From: Candidatus Bathyarchaeota archaeon
GTDB lineage: Archaea > Thermoproteota > Bathyarchaeia > TCS64
NCBI GenBank assembly: GCA_018652685.1
Contig: JABIBQ010000050.1
Span: forward strand, 1 to 56,248
Reading direction: 5' to 3'
DNA: 56,248 bases
This document shows positions 24,951 to 32,813 of the stretch, piece by piece. Position 1 is the first letter of the stretch; each line of letters opens with the position of its first letter. The notes beneath the pieces were generated by a model, which did not search any database, was not told the origin of the DNA, and saw only the letters and a list, made by a program, of their open reading frames with translations. The translations under genes and the position numbers were made by a program.

Positions 24951-26252
24951 TTAGATGTGTAGTCGGTTCAGGCTACCGTCGATGACCTTCATCCCATTCA
25001 TGTACGGCTGAAGAGCCTCTGGAACCCGAATTGTACCATCTTCTTCCTGGTATTGCTCGATAACCGCAATCATTGTCCTGCTCGTGGCGATGGCGGTGTT
25101 GTTCAAGGTGTGGGTGAAGCCCTCGGGTTTCGCGCCCTCCTTGAGCCTGTACTTGACGTTGAGTCGCCTCGCTTGGTAGTCGGTGCAGTTACTGTTGGAG
25201 CCGGTCTCCCTAAACTCGCCGTCAGCCATCCAGCACTCGATATCGTACTTCTTCGCCGCGATACTACCCATGTCGCCTGTGCAGACGTTGACCACACGGT
25301 AATGCAGCCCCAGCCCCTCGTAGAGTAGCTCGCTGTTCCTCTGCAGCTCTTCGTGTAGCTCCCAACTGTCCTCTGGGCGGCTGAAGATGAACTGCTCAAT
25401 CTTATGGAACTGGTGAACCCTGAATATTCCCTTTGTGTACCTGCCATGCTGGCCGATCTCGCGCCGGAAGCACGGGCTGATACCGCATACCTTGATGGGC
25501 AGGTGCTCGTCCAGTACAGTCTCGTTCATCAGCATGGAGCCAACGCTGTGCTCGCTCGTGGCGATTAGGTAGAGGTCCTCGCCCTCGACCTTGTACATTA
25601 CAGACTCAAAGTCAGCTAGGTCCGTGACGCCCTCGTAGGCGGCCCTCCTAATCATGAAAGGCGGCTCGATTAGGGCGTACCCCTTCTCCAGAAGGAAATC
25701 GATGGCGTACCTCTGTATGGCGTGGTCCAGTAGCGCGAACTCGTTCCTGAGATAGTAGAAGCCAGCCCCCGCTGTCTTCGCTGCCCTCTCGAAATCAGCG
25801 ATGCCCAGCGCCTCGGTAATCTCTGCGTGGCTCTTGGGCTCAAACCCGAACTCCGGTGCCTTGCCCCAGCGCCGGATCTCCACGTTGTCATGGTCGTCCT
25901 TCCCAAAAGGTACCGAATCGTGAAGCATGTTGGGCAGCCTCATAAGGCCGTCCCTGAGGTTCTTCTCATGGTCACTCATCTGAGCCTCCAGATCCTTGAG
26001 CTGCGATGGGATCTCTCCCGCCTCCTTCTTGAGGCCGGAGGCATCTCCGCCCTCCTTCATAACGCGGCCTATCTGGGAGGCTACCTCGTTCCTCCTACGT
26101 CGCAATTCATTGACCCTTGCTCTGAGCTCCCGCCATTTCTGGTCGGTACTGATAACGTGTTCTAGAAGCTCAAGTTTCTCCGGGTCATGTCTTCTGGCTA
26201 TGTTTTCCCTTACTTGCGCGGGGTTTTCTCGGATGAGTTTTATATCTAGCAT
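24951..26252 (-). CDS. serS: Seryl-tRNA synthetase
   Basis: 433 residues of the ordinary bacterial-type SerRS, not the rare methanogenic form. An N-terminal coiled-coil arm (about 30-105) binds the long variable arm of tRNA-Ser. The class II core has motif 2 CFRREIGQHGRYTKGIFRVHQFHKIEQF, with the TSEHS serine site before it. Motif 3 is ETGSNSNCTDYQARR followed by NNTAIATSRTMIAVIEQYQ. The length is normal. It charges the tRNA-Ser found at 5710-5796 among others. Confidence 0.97.
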   Translation of the reverse strand: MLDIKLIRENPAQVRENIARRHDPEKLELLEHVISTDQKWRELRARVNELRRRRNEVASQIGRVMKEGGDASGLKKEAGEIPSQLKDLEAQMSDHEKNLRDGLMRLPNMLHDSVPFGKDDHDNVEIRRWGKAPEFGFEPKSHAEITEALGIADFERAAKTAGAGFYYLRNEFALLDHAIQRYAIDFLLEKGYALIEPPFMIRRAAYEGVTDLADFESVMYKVEGEDLYLIATSEHSVGSMLMNETVLDEHLPIKVCGISPCFRREIGQHGRYTKGIFRVHQFHKIEQFIFSRPEDSWELHEELQRNSELLYEGLGLHYRVVNVCTGDMGSIAAKKYDIECWMADGEFRETGSNSNCTDYQARRLNVKYRLKEGAKPEGFTHTLNNTAIATSRTMIAVIEQYQEEDGTIRVPEALQPYMNGMKVIDGSLNRLHI

Positions 26253-26413
26253 TCTAATCCACGCAACTGAACAAATCGGGCTTCACGCATTTAGGAGTTA
26301 TGCGGTGAACCAGGGTTTCAGTGAATGGTTTCGCCATTTTCACCAACCTCCCCCTATAACAAACTTGTGCGTTTGCCTTTTATCAGAATTTCACCGGATT
26401 TGTGTTGATAAGC

Positions 26414-26578
26414 ATGTCAACTTACGAGATCGGCGCATTCGAGGCCCTTGAGTGGGCATGGAACGTTTTGAGGACAGAGGACACCGAGAACAAGGCGAAG
26501 GCAACAACCCAGATCAGGGATATGCTCTTCAAGCTGGGCTCAGGGACACAGGTGGACTTCAAGCAGAGCCTCGCATAG
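26414..26578 (+). CDS. Small conserved-looking protein, 54 aa
   Basis: An ATG frame of 54 codons (MSTYEIGAFEALEWAWNVLR..., ending in DFKQSLA) preceded by an AT-rich promoter. It would form two amphipathic helices with alternating charges (RTEDTENKAKATTQIRDML). The gap between serS and the ComB gene would otherwise be 360 bp. Codon use is like the neighbours. No family was recognised. Confidence 0.55.
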   Translation: MSTYEIGAFEALEWAWNVLRTEDTENKAKATTQIRDMLFKLGSGTQVDFKQSLA

Positions 26579-26615
26579 GTTATTAGAAACCCGCCATCAT
26601 TTTCATTGAACCAGT

Positions 26616-27326
26616 TTGACTGATTTCAAGGCAATTGATATTCGCCGCCTCAGCCTCGTGGATGGGGCGGAACAGGCCAGAGGGCTGGCGGTTGTAATAG
26701 ACGTTTTCAGGGCATTCACCACAGCGGCCTACGTCATGGCTAACGGAGCCGAGAGGATAATCCCCGTGGGGACGGTAGAGAAGGCATTCGAGATGAAGCG
26801 CGCCAATCAAAGCGTCATTCTCATGGGAGAACGTGACGGAAAACAGGTGCAGGGGTTCGATTATGGGAACAGCCCCCATGAGATCAGGGATGTTGACTTC
26901 ACCGGGGTCACGGTCGTCCAGACCACGAGTGCGGGGACCAGGGGACTCATACGGGCCAGGAAAGCCGACGAGATTCTCCCAGGTAGCTTCGTGATGGCAG
27001 ACGCCATCGTGGAATACATCAAAGAGAGGCGACCCGAGGTGGTGAGCCTAGTGGCCATGGGCTGGGGAGGAGTCGGGAAGGCCCCCGAGGACGAGCTGTT
27101 AGCCGAGTACATCGAGATGAGGCTCAAGGGCGAGGAAAACGACTTCGAGGCCATGAGGGAGACGATCAGGAGGCACCCCGAGGGTGCAAAGTTCTTTGAC
27201 AAGACTCAGAAGACGTTCGTAGAGGGTGACTTCCACGCTGCCATGGACATCAACAGGTTCAGCTTCTGTCTTAAACTGGTGCTCAGTGAGCCAAGTTACA
27301 TGATCAAGGTCCCTATCGACGGCTAG
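26616..27326 (+). CDS. comB: 2-phosphosulfolactate phosphatase family protein (ComB)
   Basis: 236 residues from a TTG start. VVIDVFRAFTTAAYVMANGAERIIPV near the start, LMGERDGKQVQGFDYGNSPHEI and VVQTTSAGTRGLIRA match ComB, the Mg-dependent phosphatase of coenzyme M synthesis. The family also occurs widely in organisms without CoM, so the substrate here may differ. No other CoM gene (comA, comC, comDE) is in the window. The 3' end overlaps the convergent VOC gene by 4 bp. Confidence 0.85.
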   Translation: MTDFKAIDIRRLSLVDGAEQARGLAVVIDVFRAFTTAAYVMANGAERIIPVGTVEKAFEMKRANQSVILMGERDGKQVQGFDYGNSPHEIRDVDFTGVTVVQTTSAGTRGLIRARKADEILPGSFVMADAIVEYIKERRPEVVSLVAMGWGGVGKAPEDELLAEYIEMRLKGEENDFEAMRETIRRHPEGAKFFDKTQKTFVEGDFHAAMDINRFSFCLKLVLSEPSYMIKVPIDG

Positions 27327-27637
27327 GGCTCGATGATATCCCAGACGTTCCCATCAGGGTCCCTGAAGTACAGCGACCGTTTCCATTCCTTTGTGACAAC
27401 ACACCCGTTTGCCTCAAGATGTGTACGTGCCTCCGCTAGGTTCTCCACTGTGAAGCTGGGGACGGGAGGGTGGAGCTCCAGCTCCTGGACGTACAGCGAA
27501 ATGGCCCCTGTGTCGTAAACCACGAGCTTTTCTTTGACATTATTGGGCGTGAACCCTAACACTTTCTCGTAGAAGATACGGGACTTTTCCAGGCTCTCCA
27601 CGGTCACCGCGATGTCCCTGCTACCGATGAATTTCAT
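27323..27637 (-). CDS. VOC-family protein (copy 2)
   Basis: 104 residues from MKFIGSRDIAVTVESLEKSRIFYEKVLGF, the VOC opening, to SLYFRDPDGNVWDIIEP, with the Asp-Pro-x-Gly-Asn-x-x-x-(D/E) ending of the fold. The first metal position is not a His (RDIAVTV), so it may bind metal weakly or not at all. The start at 27637 is chosen over an upstream in-frame ATG whose added residues are not family-like. Substrate unknown. Confidence 0.75.
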   Translation of the reverse strand: MKFIGSRDIAVTVESLEKSRIFYEKVLGFTPNNVKEKLVVYDTGAISLYVQELELHPPVPSFTVENLAEARTHLEANGCVVTKEWKRSLYFRDPDGNVWDIIEP

Positions 27638-27730
27638 GTTAAACACACATAGCTGGGGAGAAATAACGGTTACCACGGCAGAAATCACTAGGTATACACT
27701 GGAATAAAAAAAGGCATCACTATTGTAGGC

Positions 27731-27987
27731 ATGTTACGATTCAATGGTGCTTTCATTCAAGCGCTCTTCTTTCTAGATAAAAGGAGGGAAGTCGATAACG
27801 ACTCAGGTGAGCCATTGAGCTCGGAGACCCAAAACGAGGGTACACAATCAGATACGAACCCTCGGGGGGAATTGATTACATCTACAAGGGTGAGGGGTGG
27901 CACAACCCGGAGACCGGGAAAACATACGATAACGAGCAGGAAGATGATTTGTTGCGCATGAGTGAAGTGCAGCCATCCTTCGTCTGA
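27731..27987 (+). pseudogene. Possible frameshifted small gene
   Basis: Within a 520-bp gap, an ATG frame begins MLRFNGAFIQALFFLDKRRE... and loses coding character near 27840. In the next frame, coding-like sequence continues: GYTIRYEPSGGIDYIYKGEGW, then HNPETGKTYDNEQEDDLLRM and a stop at 27985-27987. One frameshift near 27815-27840 would join them into a protein of about 85 residues. The family is not recognised, and it may simply be noncoding. The rest of the gap (27988-28158) shows only a TATA-like stretch for the next gene. Confidence 0.3.
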
Positions 27988-28158
27988 ACGTGAGTACACA
28001 GCCTTTCCCGTTTGTACCCACACAGGGAGAGGAAAAACGTCAAAGTATGACCATTGAGGGCGCTGCAGGAAGAAATATGCAGTTTACGTAGTTTTGGGTT
28101 CAACAAATTCTATATTGTACCATGCCAATACAGTACACGTTCTCGGTGTGTGGGTTAG

Positions 28159-28476
28159 ATGGTAGAGTTCTGTGACCGCTGTGGATCCTTCATGAAGCAG
28201 AGTCTCAGTGGATACGAGTGCCCACGTTGCGGATTGGTCAGGCTAGAGGAGGTCATCGAGGTCAAGACTGCCCCTGAGCACAAGGCCGAGCCGGTGTACG
28301 TCATGAGTGGCGTTGATAGCGCCATTGTAGTGGAGCGCACCTGTCCGGATTGCGGGAATAGAGAAGCATACAGGAGCGTCAACGTGTCACTGGGTGAGCA
28401 CGCGGGCGTCAACACGGACCGCAGCGTCGAGAAGTTCAAGTGCGTAAAATGTGGGCACTCCTGGGTAGAAAACTAG
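28159..28476 (+). CDS. TFS/RPB9-like double zinc-ribbon protein lacking the acidic hairpin
   Basis: 105 residues. The N-terminal ribbon is CDRCGSF...CPRCGLV (about 5-25) and the C-terminal ribbon is CPDCGNREAYRS...CVKCGHSWVEN. It resembles transcription factor S, which uses an Asp-Glu hairpin between the C-terminal Cys pairs to stimulate RNA cleavage by RNA polymerase. Here that hairpin reads GEHAGVNTDRSVEKF, without the DE pair. A second, more typical TFS gene is at 45140-45466 with SIDES at this position. This copy may be a regulator that binds polymerase without stimulating cleavage, as Sulfolobus TFS4 does. Confidence 0.65.
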   Translation: MVEFCDRCGSFMKQSLSGYECPRCGLVRLEEVIEVKTAPEHKAEPVYVMSGVDSAIVVERTCPDCGNREAYRSVNVSLGEHAGVNTDRSVEKFKCVKCGHSWVEN

Positions 28477-28914
28477 TTACCGGGGTTTTACCTGGACGTT
28501 TACCGGGATTCCTTCCTCGATGCTCTTTGACACGATGCAGAAATCCTCGAATAATTTACTGCAACGCTCGTACTGGCTGCCGAAATACTCCATGTCCATC
28601 TCGGGGCTGATATCGACGTTGATCTCGGCGATCCTCCACCTGCCCTTCTCGTTCCTCCGCATCCTGCCCTCGACATTGGTCTCAATGCCACCGACCTCTG
28701 CCCTTGCCTTGTTGAGGCAGAACAACAGGCTCGCCGTGAGGCAGTTGCCCATGGCTGCCGCCAGTACCTTTGACGCATTTGGACCCACATCGCCGCCCAC
28801 CGGATCGGGCTCGTCCATCTTGAAATCAAGTCCAACAAGGCCGAAATCCACGCTGAACACAAAGTCCTTCTCCCTTTTCATCGAGACCTTGAAGGTCTTC
28901 TCATCTTCACCCAT
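28477..28914 (-). CDS. OsmC-family protein
   Basis: About 145 residues from MGEDEKTFKVSMK. GGDVGPNASKVLAAAMGNCLTASLLFCLNKA places the resolving Cys (in GNCLTASLLFC) where OsmC/Ohr proteins have theirs. VEVKP-type strands and SKLFEDFCIVSKSIEEGIPV supply the second Cys (FCIV) near the C-terminus. OsmC/Ohr proteins reduce organic hydroperoxides with two cysteines. The start at 28914 is preferred to the longer frame, whose extra residues do not fit the family. Confidence 0.85.
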   Translation of the reverse strand: MGEDEKTFKVSMKREKDFVFSVDFGLVGLDFKMDEPDPVGGDVGPNASKVLAAAMGNCLTASLLFCLNKARAEVGGIETNVEGRMRRNEKGRWRIAEINVDISPEMDMEYFGSQYERCSKLFEDFCIVSKSIEEGIPVNVQVKPR

Positions 28915-29028
28915 AAGAATCAATTGAGATAGAGCGGCGCAAAATAAAAGCTGAGGGTCGAGAAACTCAGGGGGTCTCACATATAGAGTAAGGCAACCCA
29001 TAAAACCGGAGAGGGCTCCCTATTTCCC

Positions 29029-29505
29029 ATGTCTAGCATGCGCAGGAAGGAAAAGGAGATCATCGAAAAGGTAATCCAGGAAGAGATTCTAAGGCAGGCA
29101 GAGGTGGGGAGGCTGGGAACTGCAGTGGACGGCGTCCCATACGTCGTTCCAATGAACTTTTGCTACGTCAAGGACGCTATCTACCTCCACAGCTTCAGGG
29201 ACGGTAAGAAGATCAGGGCTATCAAGTCAAACCCTAGGGTCTGCTTCGAGGTAGACGAGGGAGAGATCATCAAGGGCGAAACCCCGTGCGACTACAGCTG
29301 GAAGTTTACCAGTGTCATTGTCAACGGCGTGGCCACGGTCGTTGAGGATCAGGACGAGAGGCTCAGGGGGCTGCGGCTCATCAGCGACAAGTACAGCCCG
29401 GGCAAGGGTGTCATGATCACACCTGAGATCATGGAAAAGAACAAGCACGTCTGGATAATCCGCATCGACGTCGAAGAGATGGCGGGAAAGAAGAGCCCAG
29501 CATAA
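29029..29505 (+). CDS. Pyridoxamine 5'-phosphate oxidase-like flavin-binding protein (copy 1)
   Basis: 158 residues with the split-barrel flavin fold: GRLGTAVDGVPYVVPMNFCYVKDAIYLHSFRDGKKIRAIKSNPRVCFEVD is the standard FMN-contact region. A C-terminal IIRIDVEEMAGKKS follows. This is the nitroimidazole-resistance (NimA)-like branch by pattern. Such proteins bind FMN or F420; which one, and the substrate, are not evident. Divergent from the OsmC gene, which may hint at a shared oxidative-stress role. Confidence 0.82.
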   Translation: MSSMRRKEKEIIEKVIQEEILRQAEVGRLGTAVDGVPYVVPMNFCYVKDAIYLHSFRDGKKIRAIKSNPRVCFEVDEGEIIKGETPCDYSWKFTSVIVNGVATVVEDQDERLRGLRLISDKYSPGKGVMITPEIMEKNKHVWIIRIDVEEMAGKKSPA

Positions 29506-29592
29506 GCGCGCGCGGTATTGTACCTGACTGCAGGGGACCTACTGCCCTGCTAATATTCATTTACCCCTACCCCGTTATCTTGAGTGATAATA

Positions 29593-30621
29593 TTGGGAGT
29601 CCTCCTTACGCCTATCATACTCAGGAAAGAGTTGAAGCTGGATAACCTCCGGGGCAGGAGCTTCGCCGTGGACGGGTACATAGTATTACATGAGTTCCTG
29701 GCGATGATCAGGGACAGGACGGGGACTCCGCTGAGGGATAAAGACGGGAATGTCACAAGCCATCTTGTGGGGCTAGCATTTAGGACCACTAAGCTGATCT
29801 CAGACTACGGGATGCATCTGGTCTTCGTCTTCGACGGCAAGCCACCCTCCCTGAAGATGAAGGAGTTGGATATGAGACGAGAAGTGAGGAGGAAGGCTGA
29901 GAGGGAGTACCGTGATGCAGTTGAGCGAGGGGACCTTCCCGCAGCGTTCTCGAAGGCTGTGATGACGGGCGGGTTGACCAGGGCTCTCGTGGACGACGCG
30001 AAGCATCTACTTGACCTCCTTGGCATCCCCTGGGTCCAAGCCCCCAGTGAGGGCGAGGCCCAGGCGGCATACATGGCGGTACAGGGCCACGTCTGGGCGT
30101 CCAACAGCAAGGACTATGACTCACTGCTGTTCGGTGCCCCGAGGGTGGTCCGTTTTCTCTCAATCAGCGGGCGTGAGTGGCTTCCAAGCAAGGGCAGGGC
30201 CAAGAAGGTCTATCCCGAGCTGATAGAGCTGGATAAGTTTCTGGGTCACTTGGAGATTAATAGAGAGCAGCTCATCGACCTTGGCATCCTTGTGGGGACC
30301 GATTTTAACGACGGGGTAAAGGGAGTAGGCCCCAAGACGGCGCTGAAACTTGTACGTAAGCATGGAAGGATCGAGGACATGCCCCAGGATATCCGGGAGA
30401 AGCTACCTGATACCGTTGACAGGATACGTGACTTGTACCTCAACCCTGACGTGACCGATGATTACAGTGTCGAACCAGGGGTCCTCCAGGAGGATGATCT
30501 GGACGCCTTCCTTGTGGGCGAGAGGAATTTCTCGACCAAACGCGTACAGACCATCATCAACAGGATGAAGAACCGTGCCGCCCAGAAGTCATTGAAAGAG
30601 TTCTTCGGAGACAGCAGATGA
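29593..30621 (+). CDS. fen: Flap endonuclease 1
   Basis: About 342 residues. The TTG at 29593 is chosen because it gives MGVLLTPII, matching the invariant MGV opening of FEN-1; an upstream GTG adds MII. Metal-binding acids are in AVDGYIVL, VFDGKPPS, APSEGEAQAAY and SKDYDSLLF, and the H3TH motif is GTDFNDGVKGVGPKTALKLV. The C-terminal QKSLKEFFG is a PCNA-binding box. FEN-1 removes 5' flaps of Okazaki fragments. Its stop overlaps the DNA ligase start by 4 bp, coupling two enzymes that act one after the other. Confidence 0.97.
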   Translation: MGVLLTPIILRKELKLDNLRGRSFAVDGYIVLHEFLAMIRDRTGTPLRDKDGNVTSHLVGLAFRTTKLISDYGMHLVFVFDGKPPSLKMKELDMRREVRRKAEREYRDAVERGDLPAAFSKAVMTGGLTRALVDDAKHLLDLLGIPWVQAPSEGEAQAAYMAVQGHVWASNSKDYDSLLFGAPRVVRFLSISGREWLPSKGRAKKVYPELIELDKFLGHLEINREQLIDLGILVGTDFNDGVKGVGPKTALKLVRKHGRIEDMPQDIREKLPDTVDRIRDLYLNPDVTDDYSVEPGVLQEDDLDAFLVGERNFSTKRVQTIINRMKNRAAQKSLKEFFGDSR

Positions 30622-32195
30622 TCTTTTTCAAAGAGCTGGCTTCGCTGTGTAAGAGTCTTGAGGCGACCACCAAGAGGAAGGAGAAGACTGCACTCATCTC
30701 CATGTTCCTCCACACATTGGGCGAGTCCGAGATCAAGCCTGCCATCCTACTCATCATCGGTAGCGTCCTACCCGAGACCGATAATCGAACCCTTGACGTT
30801 GGCTGGAGGACCATCAGCAGGATAATTGACAGGAAGGGACAGACCACCCTTTTCAGACGTGACCTGACAGTCAACGATGTCTACGATACCCTCATCGAGG
30901 TCGCTGACTCGGAGGGGCCTGGAAGCAGGAAGAACAAGGTCAGGCTGATTGAGCGGCTGTTCTCGGATGCCGGGCCGGTTGAGTCTGAGATTTTGGTCCG
31001 GATTATCTTCAGGGAGATGCGAATCGGCGTCAACGAGGGCATGATGATGGAGGCCCTGGCCGAGGCCGTGAGTGTTCCTGGTGCCTTGGTCAGGAGGGCG
31101 CTTATGATGACCGGAGATATAGGTAAGGTGGCGGAGGAGGCCGTCCTCAGGGGAGAAGATGGCCTGATGAGCCTTGAGGCGACCCTTTTCGTCCCACTGA
31201 AGCCCATGCAGGCTAACACCGCTGAGACCGCGGATGCCGTTATTCGGGAGTACGGCGGGAAAACCGCGTTCGAGTACAAGTACGATGGGGCGAGGATTCA
31301 GGTTCACGGTAAATCGGGAGATGTCCGAGTCTTCAGCAGGAGGCTCAGTGAGGTCACAGAGAGCCTACCTGATGTAATATCCACTATCAGTTTATTCGAT
31401 ATTAAACGGGATTTCATTCTAGAGGGAGAGGTCGTTGCCATTGGCAAGCGGGGGAAACCGTTGCCGTTCCAGGATCTGATGCGTAGATTTGGACGAGTCA
31501 ATGACGTCGAGGAAATGGTCAAGCGCATCCCGCTCCGGCTACACCTGTTCGATGTGCTCTACTTGAGTGACAGGCTTCTCATCGATGAGCCATACGAGGA
31601 GCGGTGGTCCGAGTTGGAAAGACTAGTTCCACATGAATACCTTGTGAAGAGAATAGTCACCGACAATCCGTCCGAGGCCGAAGAGTTCATGGAACAAGCC
31701 CTAAAGGAGGGGCACGAGGGTTTGATGGCGAAGCGTCTTGACAGTAGGTACATCCCTGGAAAGCGGGGCAAGCTGTGGTACAAGCTCAAGACCACTGAGA
31801 GCCTGGATGTGGTGGTGGTGGCGGCTGACTGGGGATCAGGGAGGAGACGTGGCTGGCTAAGCAACTACCACCTGGGCGTCCATGATGGGAACGAGTACCT
31901 GGTTATCGGGAAGACGTTCAAGGGACTCACAGACGACGAATTCGAGTGGATTACTAAGCACCTGCAATCGCTCAAGGAGCGCGAGACGGGGCACACCGTC
32001 CATGTCAGGCCAGAGCTTGTTGTGGAGGTGGCTTTCAACGAGATTCAGAAGAGCCCCCACTACAAGTCAGGATACGCCCTGCGTTTCGCAAGGATTACTC
32101 GCATCAGGACGGACAAGGCTGCGGGTGAGGCCGATACGCATCAGAGGGTTCACGCGTTATACGAGAAGCAGTTCGAGCACAAGGACAGGCTCTAG
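30618..32195 (+). CDS. lig: ATP-dependent DNA ligase (archaeal type)
   Basis: 525 residues. An N-terminal helical DNA-binding domain (about 1-200) is followed by the adenylation site EYKYDGARIQVH with Lys 221, then GEVVAIGKRGKPLPFQDLM, LFDVLYL, and EGLMAKRLDSRY. KLWYKLKTTESLDVVVVAADWG is the late nucleotidyl-transferase motif before the OB domain. It seals nicks in Okazaki fragment processing. The ATG lies inside the fen stop region (ATGA). Length is slightly shorter than the 550-600 of many archaeal ligases. Confidence 0.97.
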   Translation: MIFFKELASLCKSLEATTKRKEKTALISMFLHTLGESEIKPAILLIIGSVLPETDNRTLDVGWRTISRIIDRKGQTTLFRRDLTVNDVYDTLIEVADSEGPGSRKNKVRLIERLFSDAGPVESEILVRIIFREMRIGVNEGMMMEALAEAVSVPGALVRRALMMTGDIGKVAEEAVLRGEDGLMSLEATLFVPLKPMQANTAETADAVIREYGGKTAFEYKYDGARIQVHGKSGDVRVFSRRLSEVTESLPDVISTISLFDIKRDFILEGEVVAIGKRGKPLPFQDLMRRFGRVNDVEEMVKRIPLRLHLFDVLYLSDRLLIDEPYEERWSELERLVPHEYLVKRIVTDNPSEAEEFMEQALKEGHEGLMAKRLDSRYIPGKRGKLWYKLKTTESLDVVVVAADWGSGRRRGWLSNYHLGVHDGNEYLVIGKTFKGLTDDEFEWITKHLQSLKERETGHTVHVRPELVVEVAFNEIQKSPHYKSGYALRFARITRIRTDKAAGEADTHQRVHALYEKQFEHKDRL

Positions 32196-32758
32196 TCCTT
32201 GCCAAAGTTCCTAAGACCGGAGATGACCCTCTGGGTCAATGAATCGCTGCTAATGGGTGTTCCCTCTGTCCTGGGTACCGTCCTCAGCTCGATGAGCTGG
32301 TAGTGGGTGAGCAGCCCCAACATTATCATGAGGTTCACGACTAACGTCCACCAGCTCAGCGCTGTGAAATATATCGTGACCGTGTTGGTCATCTCGATAC
32401 CCGCTGGCATCGTGACGCCCAGCGAGGCCAGGACGATGGCCACAATGCTGACGTAGTAGACCCAGACTACCCGTGTCTTCAATGTCTCGGACTCATGTCT
32501 GAGCTTGTCTACACTGTCAATCTTATCCTGCCATTTGTCCCCGAAACCTATGACATCTATGGCCTCTGGGTCAAGCTCGATGATGCCCTGCATCTTGATG
32601 ACGAACTCCTGGTCCTCCCTCATCATCCTGTTCCTCTGGGTGCTCTGGTATGTCCTGAGCCTAGAGTCAAAGTCCTCGTCAAAGAGGAGCCACCACATGG
32701 TATAGTTGCCACCTGAAAGCAACAGGGCGATTAGGATGAGGATGTATGGCTCGATCAA
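32192..32758 (-). CDS. Small integral membrane protein, 188 aa
   Basis: A hydrophobic segment at about 4-24, a charged cytoplasmic-looking coiled region (about 28-92, e.g. RLRTYQSTQRNRMMREDQEF), two more hydrophobic segments (about 97-118 and 126-152) and a polar tail. The family is not recognised. The 3' end overlaps the convergent ligase gene by 4 bp. Confidence 0.6.
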   Translation of the reverse strand: MIEPYILILIALLLSGGNYTMWWLLFDEDFDSRLRTYQSTQRNRMMREDQEFVIKMQGIIELDPEAIDVIGFGDKWQDKIDSVDKLRHESETLKTRVVWVYYVSIVAIVLASLGVTMPAGIEMTNTVTIYFTALSWWTLVVNLMIMLGLLTHYQLIELRTVPRTEGTPISSDSLTQRVISGLRNFGKD

Positions 32759-32813
32759 TCTATGTGATAACTACTCTAGGAGCTATAAAAATTAAAAGAA
32801 AAAAGGAAGGGTT

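Noticed and set aside
26616-27326. Evidence for coenzyme M-based methanogenesis from the ComB homologue
   Set aside because: The phosphatase family is widespread outside methanogens, and no other CoM or Mcr genes are in the window.
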